Source: CAYRTV01 sp046483285
Lineage (GTDB): Bacteria; Acidobacteriota; Aminicenantia; Aminicenantales; Aminicenantaceae
NCBI GenBank assembly: GCA_046483285.1
Contig: JAWODN010000130.1
Coordinates: 1-40,575 of the forward strand
Direction of reading: 5' to 3'
Length of the DNA: 40,575 nt
Shown in pieces: positions 7,526-16,382 of the stretch (position 1 is the stretch's first letter; every line of letters starts with the position of its first letter). The position numbers and the translations under genes were made by a program. The notes under the pieces are model-generated. The model was given only the letters and a program-made list of their open reading frames with translations. It was not told the origin of the DNA and did no database searches.

Positions 7526-9598
7526 ATGCTTAGGCGTAAACTTTTATTTTTTTTAATTTTATTCATTTTGATTCCGGTTTTTTCACGAAGCTCTGCAGAG
7601 GATTATACCGTTCATGCCAGTGAAGCCGTATCTGCTGCCGAAACATTGGTCGATATGTTCCATAAAAGCGATTTAAGACCGTACTTGTCGAGTGTCGAAC
7701 TTGGTGATTTCATGGTTATCCGTGATAAAGGCCGGATTATGGCATTTATTTTTCATTTGCAGCCAAAGGGCTGTCTTGTTTTGTCTGCTCATAAACTTAT
7801 GAATCCTATTCAATTTTTTTCATTGACTTCGGATTTCAATCCAGAATCTGACGGATATGAAAAAATAATGATCAATAGAATCGAGAATAAGTGGAAGCAA
7901 TTAGACAATAACGGGTCTTTTGACAATGCAATGTTTATAAATCGAAAATGTTGGGATTTTTGGATACATGGAATTAATCATGATCTCAATGCTTATGTTG
8001 ATGAAGATTTTTTAACCCAGATAAACCAAAAAAAGCATGACCGTATCGAAGCCGGAAAATATCTTGGATTGGATTCAACTTGCGTGACATCTCTTGATGA
8101 TTTTGAAAACCAAATCATTGCTTACATTCGATATTTGCATGAAAAATTTGATAACGAAAGAAAATTATACACCGTCCTCAATTCCGAGGGAAGAATTCTG
8201 AGTATGAATGCTGATTTGAAGCTTATCAATTCTTCCACCTATTTGCAGGAGGATTATTTTGGAGATGCGGTATTCACCGGCGCAGCTGTAAATGAGGGTA
8301 GTGGCGGAGCGGTTTTTTCAAAAATAAATGTTGAATTTTTTGATAAAAACGACAATCTGATCGGAAGGGATTATTCTTATCTGCGCGGCGGTACCAATAC
8401 CAAGCTCGAAGTCAGCGGAATTTTTACCAATGCTTTACGTCCGTCTGAAAAAGGATATTTTAAGGTCTGGTCTAATTATGCTTATAAGAATGTGGATCAT
8501 GTCCGGGTCTCTTTTGATTGGGACGAATATTCGTTTACAAAAGCCAAAGCTGATCTAAGATTTGATGGAAGCCCAAATTTCACCCGGGATTATTTCGGAG
8601 ATCTTTACATTACCGGCAATATTAAAAACAGATCGGAAAATTATGTCTCATATTTCACAAAAGTTCATTTCGCAATAAAGAATGATGCCGGCCGGGTGGT
8701 TGACGTTGATTTCACTTATGTGAATGGAGATTCTTATGATACCGGAACGGTGACGACGGATACAGCGGTTTATCCCGGACAGAGTTGGCCCTTTGAATTA
8801 TACACACTCACAGAATATAGGCTTTTCTCTTCTTATGACTCGTTTTTTGAGTGGAATGAGGAATGCATAGGACTTGAAGAATACACCTTGACCATTAGAA
8901 GCGGGGCAGGAGGCACCACCAAGCCATCTCCGGGAAAGTATTCCCACGAAGAGGGATCAGACATAAAAGTCAGGGCTGTTCCCCATGACAGCCACCGCTT
9001 TAAAAATTGGAGCGGCGATGCCTCAGGCGGTAAAAATCCTGTAACTATTACGATGAACGCTGATAAATTAATAAAAGCCCATTTTGTTCGTCAATATACT
9101 TTGAGCATTACGGCAGGAGCCGGTGGAACCACTGAGCCGGTTCCAGGTCATTATAAATATGACGAAGGAAAGGAAGTCTTCATCAAGGCTATTCCGCACG
9201 ATTATTATATCTTTAGAGATTGGACGGGAGGAATTTCAAGCAATATGAATCCTTTAAAAGTAACAGTGGATTCGGATATCAGTGTGAAAGCGAATTTTCA
9301 ACAGATTTATAATCCTTTATATCTAAGCGGAGAAAAGATTCTAAATCGTTCTCTTTTTCAAGCTGAATACATAGTGGTTTTGAAATGGGAAGCGAATCCG
9401 GCGAACCAAAGTCTTGCCATTGCGGGATACCGGGTTTATCAAGTCGATAACGGCTGGCATCTCCTCAAGGAAACCGGGCCGGATGGGAGAGAATACCAGC
9501 ACCGCCATGTTAAGCAAGACCAAGAATATCAATACGCCGTAGTTGCGGTTCATGAAAATGGAACCGAAGGCCAGCCTGTCTATGTGACAGTGAGTTAA
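7526..9598 (+). CDS. Secreted multidomain surface protein (Spi_C10-like, InlB-type repeats, FN3)
   Basis: A 690-residue exported protein with an N-terminal signal peptide (about 1-25). Residues about 26-115 resemble the prodomain/inhibitor of C10 (streptopain-type) peptidases: residues alternate as in the Spi_C10 fold and the segment GCLVLSAHKLMNPIQFFS matches its pattern, but no C10 catalytic domain follows. Two similar modules starting DYFGDAVFTG (about 243) and DYFGDLYITG (about 355) look like FxLYD-type beta domains. Two bacterial InlB-like repeats begin at about 453 (YTLTIRSGAGGTTKP) and 524 (YTLSITAGAGGTTEP), each ending in KAHF/KANF. A fibronectin type III domain closes the protein (about 600-690). 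Codon use is AT-richer than the first 6 kb. The likely role is adhesion or interaction at the surface, or protease inhibition; this is inferred from domains only. Confidence 0.8.
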   Translation: MLRRKLLFFLILFILIPVFSRSSAEDYTVHASEAVSAAETLVDMFHKSDLRPYLSSVELGDFMVIRDKGRIMAFIFHLQPKGCLVLSAHKLMNPIQFFSLTSDFNPESDGYEKIMINRIENKWKQLDNNGSFDNAMFINRKCWDFWIHGINHDLNAYVDEDFLTQINQKKHDRIEAGKYLGLDSTCVTSLDDFENQIIAYIRYLHEKFDNERKLYTVLNSEGRILSMNADLKLINSSTYLQEDYFGDAVFTGAAVNEGSGGAVFSKINVEFFDKNDNLIGRDYSYLRGGTNTKLEVSGIFTNALRPSEKGYFKVWSNYAYKNVDHVRVSFDWDEYSFTKAKADLRFDGSPNFTRDYFGDLYITGNIKNRSENYVSYFTKVHFAIKNDAGRVVDVDFTYVNGDSYDTGTVTTDTAVYPGQSWPFELYTLTEYRLFSSYDSFFEWNEECIGLEEYTLTIRSGAGGTTKPSPGKYSHEEGSDIKVRAVPHDSHRFKNWSGDASGGKNPVTITMNADKLIKAHFVRQYTLSITAGAGGTTEPVPGHYKYDEGKEVFIKAIPHDYYIFRDWTGGISSNMNPLKVTVDSDISVKANFQQIYNPLYLSGEKILNRSLFQAEYIVVLKWEANPANQSLAIAGYRVYQVDNGWHLLKETGPDGREYQHRHVKQDQEYQYAVVAVHENGTEGQPVYVTVS

Positions 9599-9656
9599 GA
9601 ACCTATTATCTGAAGAGGAACGAAATAATTCAGAAAGGAAAGGAGAAAAAAAGAAG

Positions 9657-10205
9657 ATGAGAAAAGCTGTTTTAATCATAATAGGCATGATGTTATTGAC
9701 CAGCGTCTCCATGGCGATGGATATCAAAATAGAGATCAAAGGGCATTATTTCAATCCATCTAACCAGGACTTCAAGGATATTTATGGTGGCGGATTTATG
9801 TACGGAGGAGAAGCCGCTTTAGGGATTCCAGGCAACTTTGATTTTTTTTTGGCGGCCGCGTTCCTCAGCCAAACCGGAGAGCTGACTTTTTCAGGTGAAG
9901 AAACTGAAATCAATCTTATCCCTATCCGCGCGGGGGTCAAATACCTTGTTCACCTCACAGAGTCTGTGGATTTTTATTTAGGCGGGGGAATCAGTTATTA
10001 TTTGTATGAAGAAATCAATCCCATCGGCGAGGTCAGCGATTCTGGATTAGGTTATATGGGGACAGCAGGGATAAATGTTTTTTTGTCTGAGAATTTTTTC
10101 ATTGATGTCTTCGGAAGCTATTCTTCCTGCAAAGTTCAGCCTGATGAATTTGAAGTTGATATCGGCGGTCTGGAAGCCGGTTGCGGCCTAGGCATCCGCT
10201 TTTAA
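9657..10205 (+). CDS. Small outer-membrane beta-barrel protein
   Basis: A 182-residue protein with a signal peptide (MRKAVLIIIGMMLLTSVSMA) and alternating hydrophobic/polar strands rich in Gly and aromatics, ending in GLGIRF with the C-terminal Phe recognised by the barrel assembly machinery. It has the size and strand pattern of eight-stranded OmpA/OmpW-like barrels (outer membrane protein beta-barrel domain). Strands such as FDFFLAAAFLSQTG and VDFYLGGGISYYLYEE are evident. An AGGAAAGGAG site precedes the ATG. It follows the large secreted protein by 58 nt and is probably co-transcribed with it. No binding or transport function can be deduced. Confidence 0.8.
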   Translation: MRKAVLIIIGMMLLTSVSMAMDIKIEIKGHYFNPSNQDFKDIYGGGFMYGGEAALGIPGNFDFFLAAAFLSQTGELTFSGEETEINLIPIRAGVKYLVHLTESVDFYLGGGISYYLYEEINPIGEVSDSGLGYMGTAGINVFLSENFFIDVFGSYSSCKVQPDEFEVDIGGLEAGCGLGIRF

Positions 10206-10495
10206 CTAAGAGATCAGGTTTTGCGGTCAATGCATGCGAAATTTCATTGAGAAAATCATAGCAAAATGGAATTTTTTCAAATATGCTGGTTAAAGGGGGA
10301 AATGATTTATTGGTGGGGATAACAGGGCTTTCAGGCATAATTGTTTTGCTGTTTGTGAATTCGATTATTCGGGTTAAATAGAGGCCGGCCCCGCGGACTC
10401 AGCTCTAAATAGGATATCTCTTTGTCTTCCCCGGAAATACGGCCTTGAGGGAGAGGTTGGGCCTGTTCAGGAGATGTGTTTTTCTCTCCGGTTGA

Positions 10496-10951
10496 TTAAG
10501 CTGTATTCAGTTCCAGTTCAGACCCCCGTGTGCAGTAATAACCGTTTTTAAGGCCCATCTTCTGGTATACCGGGCACTGCTGGCAGTTGCAGCCTTTTTC
10601 TTCTGTTATCACATCGCTTTTGCCCACCAGCGCATGGCAGAAACCATTTTTGGTTTCATCTGCGACATATGTCGGGCAATCTTGACAGATACATTCTGTT
10701 TGGACCATGGGCAGTTTCTCTTCCAGTTCAGCGATCATGGCTTCTGCTTCTTCTTCAGTTTTACCCTTCTTGTCGATGAGCAGCTGTTTGATCTTTTCCC
10801 TTTGAGTCATGACTTCCTCAGGTGCTTCTGCAGTTGGTTCCTCCCGGACCGGAGCCTCCTCTTCCCTGGCACAGGACGTCAGCCCGAAATAGGCTAATAT
10901 CGTTCCGCAAATTCCCACGCCGCTTTTTTCGAAAAAATCCCGTCTTTTCAT
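10496..10951 (-). CDS. Tat-type lipoprotein with two CxCxxC clusters (DUF2769-like)
   Basis: A 151-residue exported protein. The N-terminus KRRDFFEK followed by a hydrophobic stretch is a twin-arginine signal, and GLTSC (Cys27) looks like a lipobox, so export by Tat and lipid anchoring are both suggested. After an acidic linker and a short helix, two near-repeats follow: C87-x-C-xx-C92 with Cys105, and C121-x-C-xx-C126 with Cys140 (CICQDCP...C and CNCQQCP...C). The pattern agrees with the DUF2769 family. Eight conserved cysteines and Tat export suggest two folded metal or iron-sulfur centres, but this is inference. A near-consensus promoter and an AGGAGGG site lie immediately upstream. Confidence 0.8.
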   Translation of the reverse strand: MKRRDFFEKSGVGICGTILAYFGLTSCAREEEAPVREEPTAEAPEEVMTQREKIKQLLIDKKGKTEEEAEAMIAELEEKLPMVQTECICQDCPTYVADETKNGFCHALVGKSDVITEEKGCNCQQCPVYQKMGLKNGYYCTRGSELELNTA

Positions 10952-10971
10952 TTTTTTCCCTCCTGCAGATT

Positions 10972-11000
10972 AATATATCCAGATATGATGGGAGTGTCAA
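10972..11000 (-). promoter_or_regulatory. Sigma-70-type promoter of the Tat lipoprotein gene
   Basis: On the minus strand TTGACA (bases 11000-10995) is separated by exactly 17 nt from TATATT (10977-10972), five of six matches to the -10 consensus. Transcription would start about 15 nt before the ribosome site CAGGAGGG and yield a very short leader. Confidence 0.7.
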
Positions 11001-11102
11001 TAACAGCCTGACCTATTCATGAAAAAATGGCTCGGACCGTTCATCATCCAAGTTAATGATTCATTCATAAAATATAGTGGAGGGAAAGTGAAGAGTGAAT
11101 TT

Positions 11103-13244
11103 TTATATTAAGTTATTAAGCCTGAGATCGTTCTTCAGTTCTTTTTTCAATCTCTCGACCACTTCTTTAACTTCTTCGATATCATCCAAGTGCGGCTGAG
11201 ACCCGGCCTTCTGGAGATAAAGTTCGAGAAACCGGAGGGCTTTCTTCTTGTCGCCCTGCTGCAGGTGAACCCGCCCAAGATTGTAAAAAGGTTCAGCTTG
11301 AGACGGATCCAGCTCGACAGATTTCTCCCAGAATTTTAAGGCTTCCCCGGCCCGGCCTTTCCGGTACAAGACCACGGCAAGACCATTATGAGCCGAGGCC
11401 AGGCGTTCGTCCACCTCAATCGCTTTTTCGTATTCAACCATAGCTTGGTCAATACGTTTTAAAGCCAGGTGACAATTGGCCAGATTGTTCATGGCCATAG
11501 CGTAACTCTTGTCCAGGGAAAGAGCTTTCTGAAAGGCTGCAGCGGCATCCTCAATGCGGCCGCTTTGATACAGGCTGACGCCGAGGTAGTTGTGAGCTTC
11601 CGCGTCATGCGGGTTAATCGTCAGGGCTTTGTTCAAGACTCTTAAAGATTCTTCAAGCCGTCCGGCTTCCTGATAGTAAATACCGAGTCGAGACAAAATA
11701 GCACCCGTCGCAAAATCCTCTTCAACCGCTTTTTCCAAAAGCCGGATGGCCTCCTGAATCCGGCCCATGTTGTGAAGGTTATGAGCCGCGTATTCATAAC
11801 CGATAACAAAGTCAGGCTGCTGATGCAAGATCTTCTCGAAGAGGTCATTCGCTTTTTCCGGATGACCGGACTCGGAAGCTTTCACCGCATCGTTGAACAA
11901 GTTGTTCAATGTGATCATAGTTTTGGGGTCAGGTTTTTCTTCACTGGTTTTATGAGCGCCGCCTCCCCTGATGTAGCCCAGGGATGACAGCTTGCGCTTC
12001 GTGTCCGCATCGATTTCTCTCCCTGCCTGCTGTTCGAGCAGCGGAGAAGATTTTTCCTCAATCATGGCATTCAGAATACGGCGCAAACGGCCGGCCTGGC
12101 CGGGATGCTCTTCGATAACGTTGATTGTTTCTCCGGGGTCATTCTTCAAGTCATAAAGCTCCTCGATCGGAGCATCAATGTATTTCCACTCATCTGTTCG
12201 GATGGCTTGAAGGGAAGCCCAGTTCCTTCCCAGCAAGGGGGCCATGGATTCCATATAAAGAGGTGCCTGAGAGGGGGGTTCGGCTCCGGAAATCATCGGA
12301 ACAAGTGAACGCCCCTGCAAACCGGGCGGAGCTTCCCATCCCAAAAAATCGAGAATCGTAGGCATAAGGTCGACCAGCCCGACCTGTGAGTCAATCTCGA
12401 GACCTTGGGGAAGAACGTCAGGAAGAGAAATGATCAAGGGCACTCTCATGGTCGAATCATAGATGAAAATCCCATGTGTTCTTTCCCCGTGTTCCCCCAG
12501 GCCTTCCCCATGGTCGGAAGTCAGAATGATCAGGGTGTTTTCCCGCAGGCCCGCCTGATTCAGGGCTTTCAGAAGTTTACCCAGGACATAATCTGTGTAG
12601 GCGATTTCACCGTCGTAGGGGCGTCTGTTATATTCCTCAGCAAACGGAGAAGGTGGATCGTAGGGAGCATGGGGATCGAAATAATGAATCCAGGCGAAAA
12701 AAGGACGGTAGCTGTTATCGGATATCCATTCCACCGCATTCTTGTTGACTTGATCGGCTCTGCGTTCCAGGAAAGCCATTTCCGGAACCACCCGGCTTCC
12801 ATAATGATCATCATAGACATCAAAGCCTCTGTCCAAGCCGAATCGCGAATCAAGAGGGAAGGCTCCGATAAAGGCGGCGGTGGCGTAGCCGTTCTTTCCG
12901 GCGATCTCGGCGAGTGTTCGGTCGGACTCAGGAACACGGTAACCATTGTCGCGAACCATGTGAGCTAGGGGGAGTTTTCCGGTGAACAGGGTGCAATGGG
13001 CGGGGAGTGTCAAAGGGGCAGGAGTGAAAGCCTTGAAAAAGACAACCCCTTCTTGAGCCAGCCCATCGATATGAGGTGTTTCAATGTCTTTGTATCCATA
13101 GGCTCCCACATGGTCGGCACGAAGCGTATCAATCGTGATCACTATCAGGTTGAGGCTTCGGGATTCCGCGGGGAGGCTGACGGCGGTGGCCGCTAATACC
13201 GTAAAAACGGCCATCACCAGAATGCACGCTTTCTGTTTACTCAT
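11103..13244 (-). CDS. Sulfatase-fold (alkaline phosphatase superfamily) protein with C-terminal TPRs
   Basis: A 713-residue exported protein. After a signal peptide (about 1-27) comes an alkaline-phosphatase-superfamily domain: ITIDTLRADHVGAYGY with metal-binding Asp39, the nucleophile loop PLTLPAHCTLFTG (77-89) and SDHGEGLGEHG. The sulfatase signature C-x-P-S-R is absent; the aligned positions read T79-L-P-A-H83, so no formylglycine can form and Thr79 is the likely nucleophile. Such proteins are annotated as sulfatases but are more probably phosphatases, phosphodiesterases or transferases. From about 440 the sequence is a series of TPR units (for example AEAHNYLGVSLYQSGRIEDA), usual for protein interaction. 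The gene follows the TonB receptor on the same strand with a hairpin between them. Confidence 0.87.
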   Translation of the reverse strand: MSKQKACILVMAVFTVLAATAVSLPAESRSLNLIVITIDTLRADHVGAYGYKDIETPHIDGLAQEGVVFFKAFTPAPLTLPAHCTLFTGKLPLAHMVRDNGYRVPESDRTLAEIAGKNGYATAAFIGAFPLDSRFGLDRGFDVYDDHYGSRVVPEMAFLERRADQVNKNAVEWISDNSYRPFFAWIHYFDPHAPYDPPSPFAEEYNRRPYDGEIAYTDYVLGKLLKALNQAGLRENTLIILTSDHGEGLGEHGERTHGIFIYDSTMRVPLIISLPDVLPQGLEIDSQVGLVDLMPTILDFLGWEAPPGLQGRSLVPMISGAEPPSQAPLYMESMAPLLGRNWASLQAIRTDEWKYIDAPIEELYDLKNDPGETINVIEEHPGQAGRLRRILNAMIEEKSSPLLEQQAGREIDADTKRKLSSLGYIRGGGAHKTSEEKPDPKTMITLNNLFNDAVKASESGHPEKANDLFEKILHQQPDFVIGYEYAAHNLHNMGRIQEAIRLLEKAVEEDFATGAILSRLGIYYQEAGRLEESLRVLNKALTINPHDAEAHNYLGVSLYQSGRIEDAAAAFQKALSLDKSYAMAMNNLANCHLALKRIDQAMVEYEKAIEVDERLASAHNGLAVVLYRKGRAGEALKFWEKSVELDPSQAEPFYNLGRVHLQQGDKKKALRFLELYLQKAGSQPHLDDIEEVKEVVERLKKELKNDLRLNNLI

Positions 13245-13281
13245 CTTTATCCGACCAGCCGCGCATTCCTATTTTAACAGG

Positions 13282-13315
13282 AAGCGAGGGGAAATCCAAT
13301 GAGTTCCCCTCGCTT
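13282..13315 (-). terminator. 12-bp perfect hairpin between TonB receptor and sulfatase-like gene
   Basis: AAGCGAGGGGAA (13282-13293) and its exact complement TTCCCCTCGCTT (13304-13315) enclose a 10-nt loop. It begins 28 nt past the receptor stop codon. There is no run of T after it on the minus strand, so it may be a partial terminator or a 3'-end stabiliser that lowers expression of the downstream sulfatase-like gene. Confidence 0.55.
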
Positions 13316-13342
13316 AGGGAAGACTTTAATTTCAGCCGGGGA

Positions 13343-16186
13343 TCAGAACTGCCACTTTATTCCCAACCTGAGGATCCTCGGGGGCAGAACCGAATAAATC
13401 GAGCGATAACCGCTCCAGGATTCCTCGTCCCAACTCTGCGTGACATTGGAGTTGAAAAGATTGAACACGTCGGCCATGAATTCAAACGTTCCGATCTTTT
13501 CCAGCTCTAAAACCTTGCTCAATCTGAAGTCGACGATCAGTTGATTGGGATACCTTTCCGTACCATATTTTTGCGTCTGCACATTGATTCGCCCCTGGTT
13601 CAAGCCGCTGTACCGAAAGTACCTCTGTGCAGGGAATCCTGTCCGGTAATTGAAAAAACCTCCCATCCTGAAGCCCAATGGCAAGTCATAACTTCCAACG
13701 ATCTTGATGACCAGCGGTGAGTCGTTCCACATGGGCACATCGTCGTTGAATTCCCGGTTGTTGGGATTATTAACGGCTTCGATCGGGAGCTTGGTATTCG
13801 TGCGGCCGTAGGTCGCCGAAGCCTGCATTTGCCAATTATCGGCATATCTTTTTCTCAGAACAAGTTCCAAGCCTGTATAAGACTCTTCGTAGCCCTCTCT
13901 TGTCGTGACATAGTAATCGATCTCACCGACCTTGTCCTCGTCCAGATTGAAAACAGTGATCGTCCCGCCATCGTCGGAGGTTCCAATGATTCCATCTGGA
14001 CCGGGGTCCTGGACCGTCACCGGGGTATAGTCCGTCTCCGGGTCGATTGCCCGGTTGTAGGCATAGAACTGGCGCTTGTTCTGACGGTAAATGAAATTCA
14101 GGCTTAATCCAAGATCTTTTGTCAGCCTTTGCTCGAATCCGGTGACGAGCTCATCCACATAGGGGGATTTCAGGTCGGGATCAATTTCATATTTTTCAGC
14201 CATGTCCATGTATGTGATCCGGCCCAGCTCTTCAAGCTGAACGATCCCATCGCCGTTGCGGTCATCCCAGGCATAGTCCACTTCCCAGGTTCCGGTCTCA
14301 ATCACGCGCCAGGCTGGATCGTAATTGACCTGATAAGAATACCTGGCAAGATTGAGCTTAAAGACAGACATGCCGTCATTGAACAGGTCATAGGTGAAAC
14401 CAATCCTGGGATAGAGTGTGTCCCAGGCGACCACATTCTTTTTGGCAGGCGAATGCAGTGCCACAGATTCTCCGGTGCGCTGCGTGTAGTAGTCCGTCCA
14501 CATATTTCCGGACACGGAAGTTTCATCCGTATGCATATGGGTGCTGTCGAAGCGGACGCCGACATTAAGGGTCAGGTGCTTTTTCAAAGAGAACGTGTCC
14601 TGCAGAAAAAAGGAAAAAATCTCATTGGTCTGGGCCCATTTAAGTTCGCGGAATGTCCAGACCCTGTAGGAACCCGTTCTGTCCGGGTAATCGAAATAAA
14701 GCGTGTGATCTCCGGGATACTCCCGGTCGGTGTTGAAGGGCGTTTTCTGGTAGTCGAATCCGACCTTGAGTTCATGACTTCCCCCGAGAAAATCATCTTT
14801 GAAATAATCCGCGGACGCCGTGAACGAATACCTGTCGCTGTAGTACCAGGAATACCGGTAATATGCATCTTCATACATTCGGCGATACGGCTCCGAATAG
14901 TAAATCAAAACCGCCGGCTTGTTCATGTCCACGGAATCCTGAGGCGCCAACTGGTAGAACATATTGTAAGCGCCGAGCTTGAAATTCACCAAAAGGTCCG
15001 AGCTCAGCGTCCAGGTGTCCTCTAAATGATAAAACCAAGAAGGGGAATCCTGATAATAAGTCGTCTCAAAGGGACGCCGCGGACCTGCGCCTCTTTCCGG
15101 CATGGCCTTGGCGTCGTAATTGACCCACCCCACCAGCTGGTTGTTGTCGGTAATCCTCCAGGTGAGTTTCCCGGTCCAGTGCTTCAGATCAGAATATTCC
15201 GTTCCGGGTTTCCCGTCCACCTCGTATCCTATGAGAAAACGGTTGACCTCCGTTCTGCGGAAGGCGGTGTAAAACCACAACCTGTCTTTAATAATTGGTC
15301 CGCCCAGGTCCCCGCCGTAATCATAGAGATAATCCATGGGATTTCCGAACCCAACTCCCTCATACTCGGGTTCGTCCGGAATATTGTTGGCTTGGAAATT
15401 TTCCGTCTGCCCATAGGCGCTTATCCCGCCGCTGAACCTGTTTCCGCCGGACTTGGTGATCATGTCCAGAACCACGCCGCTGGTCTGGACATCCACTGAA
15501 TGTGCACCCGTTTGGATTGAAATCTCCGCAAACGAATCAAAATCGAAATACATGGCGGAGGCGCCGGCTGCGGCGGCATCCGTGACCTGAATGCCGTCGA
15601 TATTGTAGGCGGTTTGATTGGACGAGGATCCGTAAGCATACCCGCGACTCTGTTGCCCGCTCTCGCTTCCGCCGACATTCTGGGAATTCATGACCATGCC
15701 GGGTGTCATCTCCATCAACACCCACGGATCGCGTGCGCTGGGTATCTTCTGCATCATGTCGGTCGTGAAGTTTGTCCGGATGGAGCTGGATTTAACATCG
15801 ATGACCGGCGCTTCGCCGATAACCGTTATCGTCTCCTCGACGGCGGTGATTTCCAAGGCGGCATTCACCGTCGTGGTTGTTCCGATGGATACGCCGACAT
15901 CTTTCTTGATGAGAGTTTTGAAACCCTGGAGTTCGTAAGTCACCTCATAATTTCCGACCGGCAGAGATACAAACCGGAAGGTGCCGTTTTCTGTGGTGAC
16001 CGCAGATCTGATACCCTGGATCATAGCCGGGCTTGTGATGGTTACGGCTACACCCGGCAGGGGTTCGCCGTCCTGATCCGTTACTCTCCCGTTAATCGCT
16101 CCCGTTTGTGTTGCGTCCTGCGCCGCCAGCAAGACGGCCGGAAACAGAAAAGGCAGAATGACCAGGACAAATTTTTTCATGTTCAT
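13343..16186 (-). CDS. TonB-dependent receptor with carboxypeptidase-regulatory-like domain
   Basis: A large outer-membrane receptor of about 947 residues. The signal peptide MKKFVLVILPFLFPAVLLAAQ leads to a carboxypeptidase-regulatory-like beta sandwich (INGRVTDQDGEPLPGVAVT, GTFRFVSLPVGNYEVTYEL), then a plug domain (NQTAYNIDGIQV) and a long barrel ending in GIKWQF. It imports a substrate using energy from TonB-ExbBD. No SusD-like partner accompanies it, so glycan specificity is not implied. The open frame extends to 16312, but the strong AAGGAGGG site places the start at ATG 16186, or 16180 two codons later. The upstream region carries a promoter-like pair, a long palindrome and a Fur-like box. 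Neighbours are an RpiR regulator and a sulfatase-like protein. Confidence 0.92.
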   Translation of the reverse strand: MNMKKFVLVILPFLFPAVLLAAQDATQTGAINGRVTDQDGEPLPGVAVTITSPAMIQGIRSAVTTENGTFRFVSLPVGNYEVTYELQGFKTLIKKDVGVSIGTTTTVNAALEITAVEETITVIGEAPVIDVKSSSIRTNFTTDMMQKIPSARDPWVLMEMTPGMVMNSQNVGGSESGQQSRGYAYGSSSNQTAYNIDGIQVTDAAAAGASAMYFDFDSFAEISIQTGAHSVDVQTSGVVLDMITKSGGNRFSGGISAYGQTENFQANNIPDEPEYEGVGFGNPMDYLYDYGGDLGGPIIKDRLWFYTAFRRTEVNRFLIGYEVDGKPGTEYSDLKHWTGKLTWRITDNNQLVGWVNYDAKAMPERGAGPRRPFETTYYQDSPSWFYHLEDTWTLSSDLLVNFKLGAYNMFYQLAPQDSVDMNKPAVLIYYSEPYRRMYEDAYYRYSWYYSDRYSFTASADYFKDDFLGGSHELKVGFDYQKTPFNTDREYPGDHTLYFDYPDRTGSYRVWTFRELKWAQTNEIFSFFLQDTFSLKKHLTLNVGVRFDSTHMHTDETSVSGNMWTDYYTQRTGESVALHSPAKKNVVAWDTLYPRIGFTYDLFNDGMSVFKLNLARYSYQVNYDPAWRVIETGTWEVDYAWDDRNGDGIVQLEELGRITYMDMAEKYEIDPDLKSPYVDELVTGFEQRLTKDLGLSLNFIYRQNKRQFYAYNRAIDPETDYTPVTVQDPGPDGIIGTSDDGGTITVFNLDEDKVGEIDYYVTTREGYEESYTGLELVLRKRYADNWQMQASATYGRTNTKLPIEAVNNPNNREFNDDVPMWNDSPLVIKIVGSYDLPLGFRMGGFFNYRTGFPAQRYFRYSGLNQGRINVQTQKYGTERYPNQLIVDFRLSKVLELEKIGTFEFMADVFNLFNSNVTQSWDEESWSGYRSIYSVLPPRILRLGIKWQF

Positions 16187-16304
16187 GTTCCCTCCTTGAT
16201 TCATGCCGAAACGGCAAAATTGGAAAAGGCCGGCCGGGACTTCCGGCTTTGGCCTCCGATTCACTTTCCTCCCCGCCGGGAGAAGCCGGAAATGATGAAA
16301 AAAA

Positions 16305-16331
16305 AATTTCATAAAATAACATTATGAAATT
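16305..16331. promoter_or_regulatory. Perfect 10+10 bp palindrome over the receptor promoter
   Basis: AATTTCATAA (16305-16314) and TTATGAAATT (16322-16331) are exact inverted repeats separated by 7 nt. The palindrome contains the presumed -10 box of the TonB receptor promoter, so a bound dimer would block transcription. The adjacent RpiR-family regulator is the obvious candidate, because members of that family often use AT-rich operators with GAAA/TTTC elements. Confidence 0.6.
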
Positions 16332-16347
16332 CATCTTGCGTTGTCAA
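16321..16347 (-). promoter_or_regulatory. Promoter-like pair for the TonB receptor
   Basis: On the minus strand a perfect TTGACA (16347-16342) and CATAAT (16326-16321, five of six) are separated by 15 nt. The spacing is short, so an alternative -10 two bases further on is possible. The mRNA leader would be about 130 nt. Confidence 0.45.
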
Positions 16348-16382
16348 GATTTTTTTATCCCCCGTATCCATGGCTGCTGTTC

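Noticed and set aside
11003..11016. CCTGACCTATTC, resembling the end of the CT-rich repeat on the other strand
   Set aside because: Only about 12 bases match and neither the CT-rich part nor the TTATTTTCGAAC block is present.
14129..15025. Plus-strand frame of 298 codons inside the TonB receptor
   Set aside because: It lies wholly within a clear receptor gene on the other strand and shows no motif or ribosome site.
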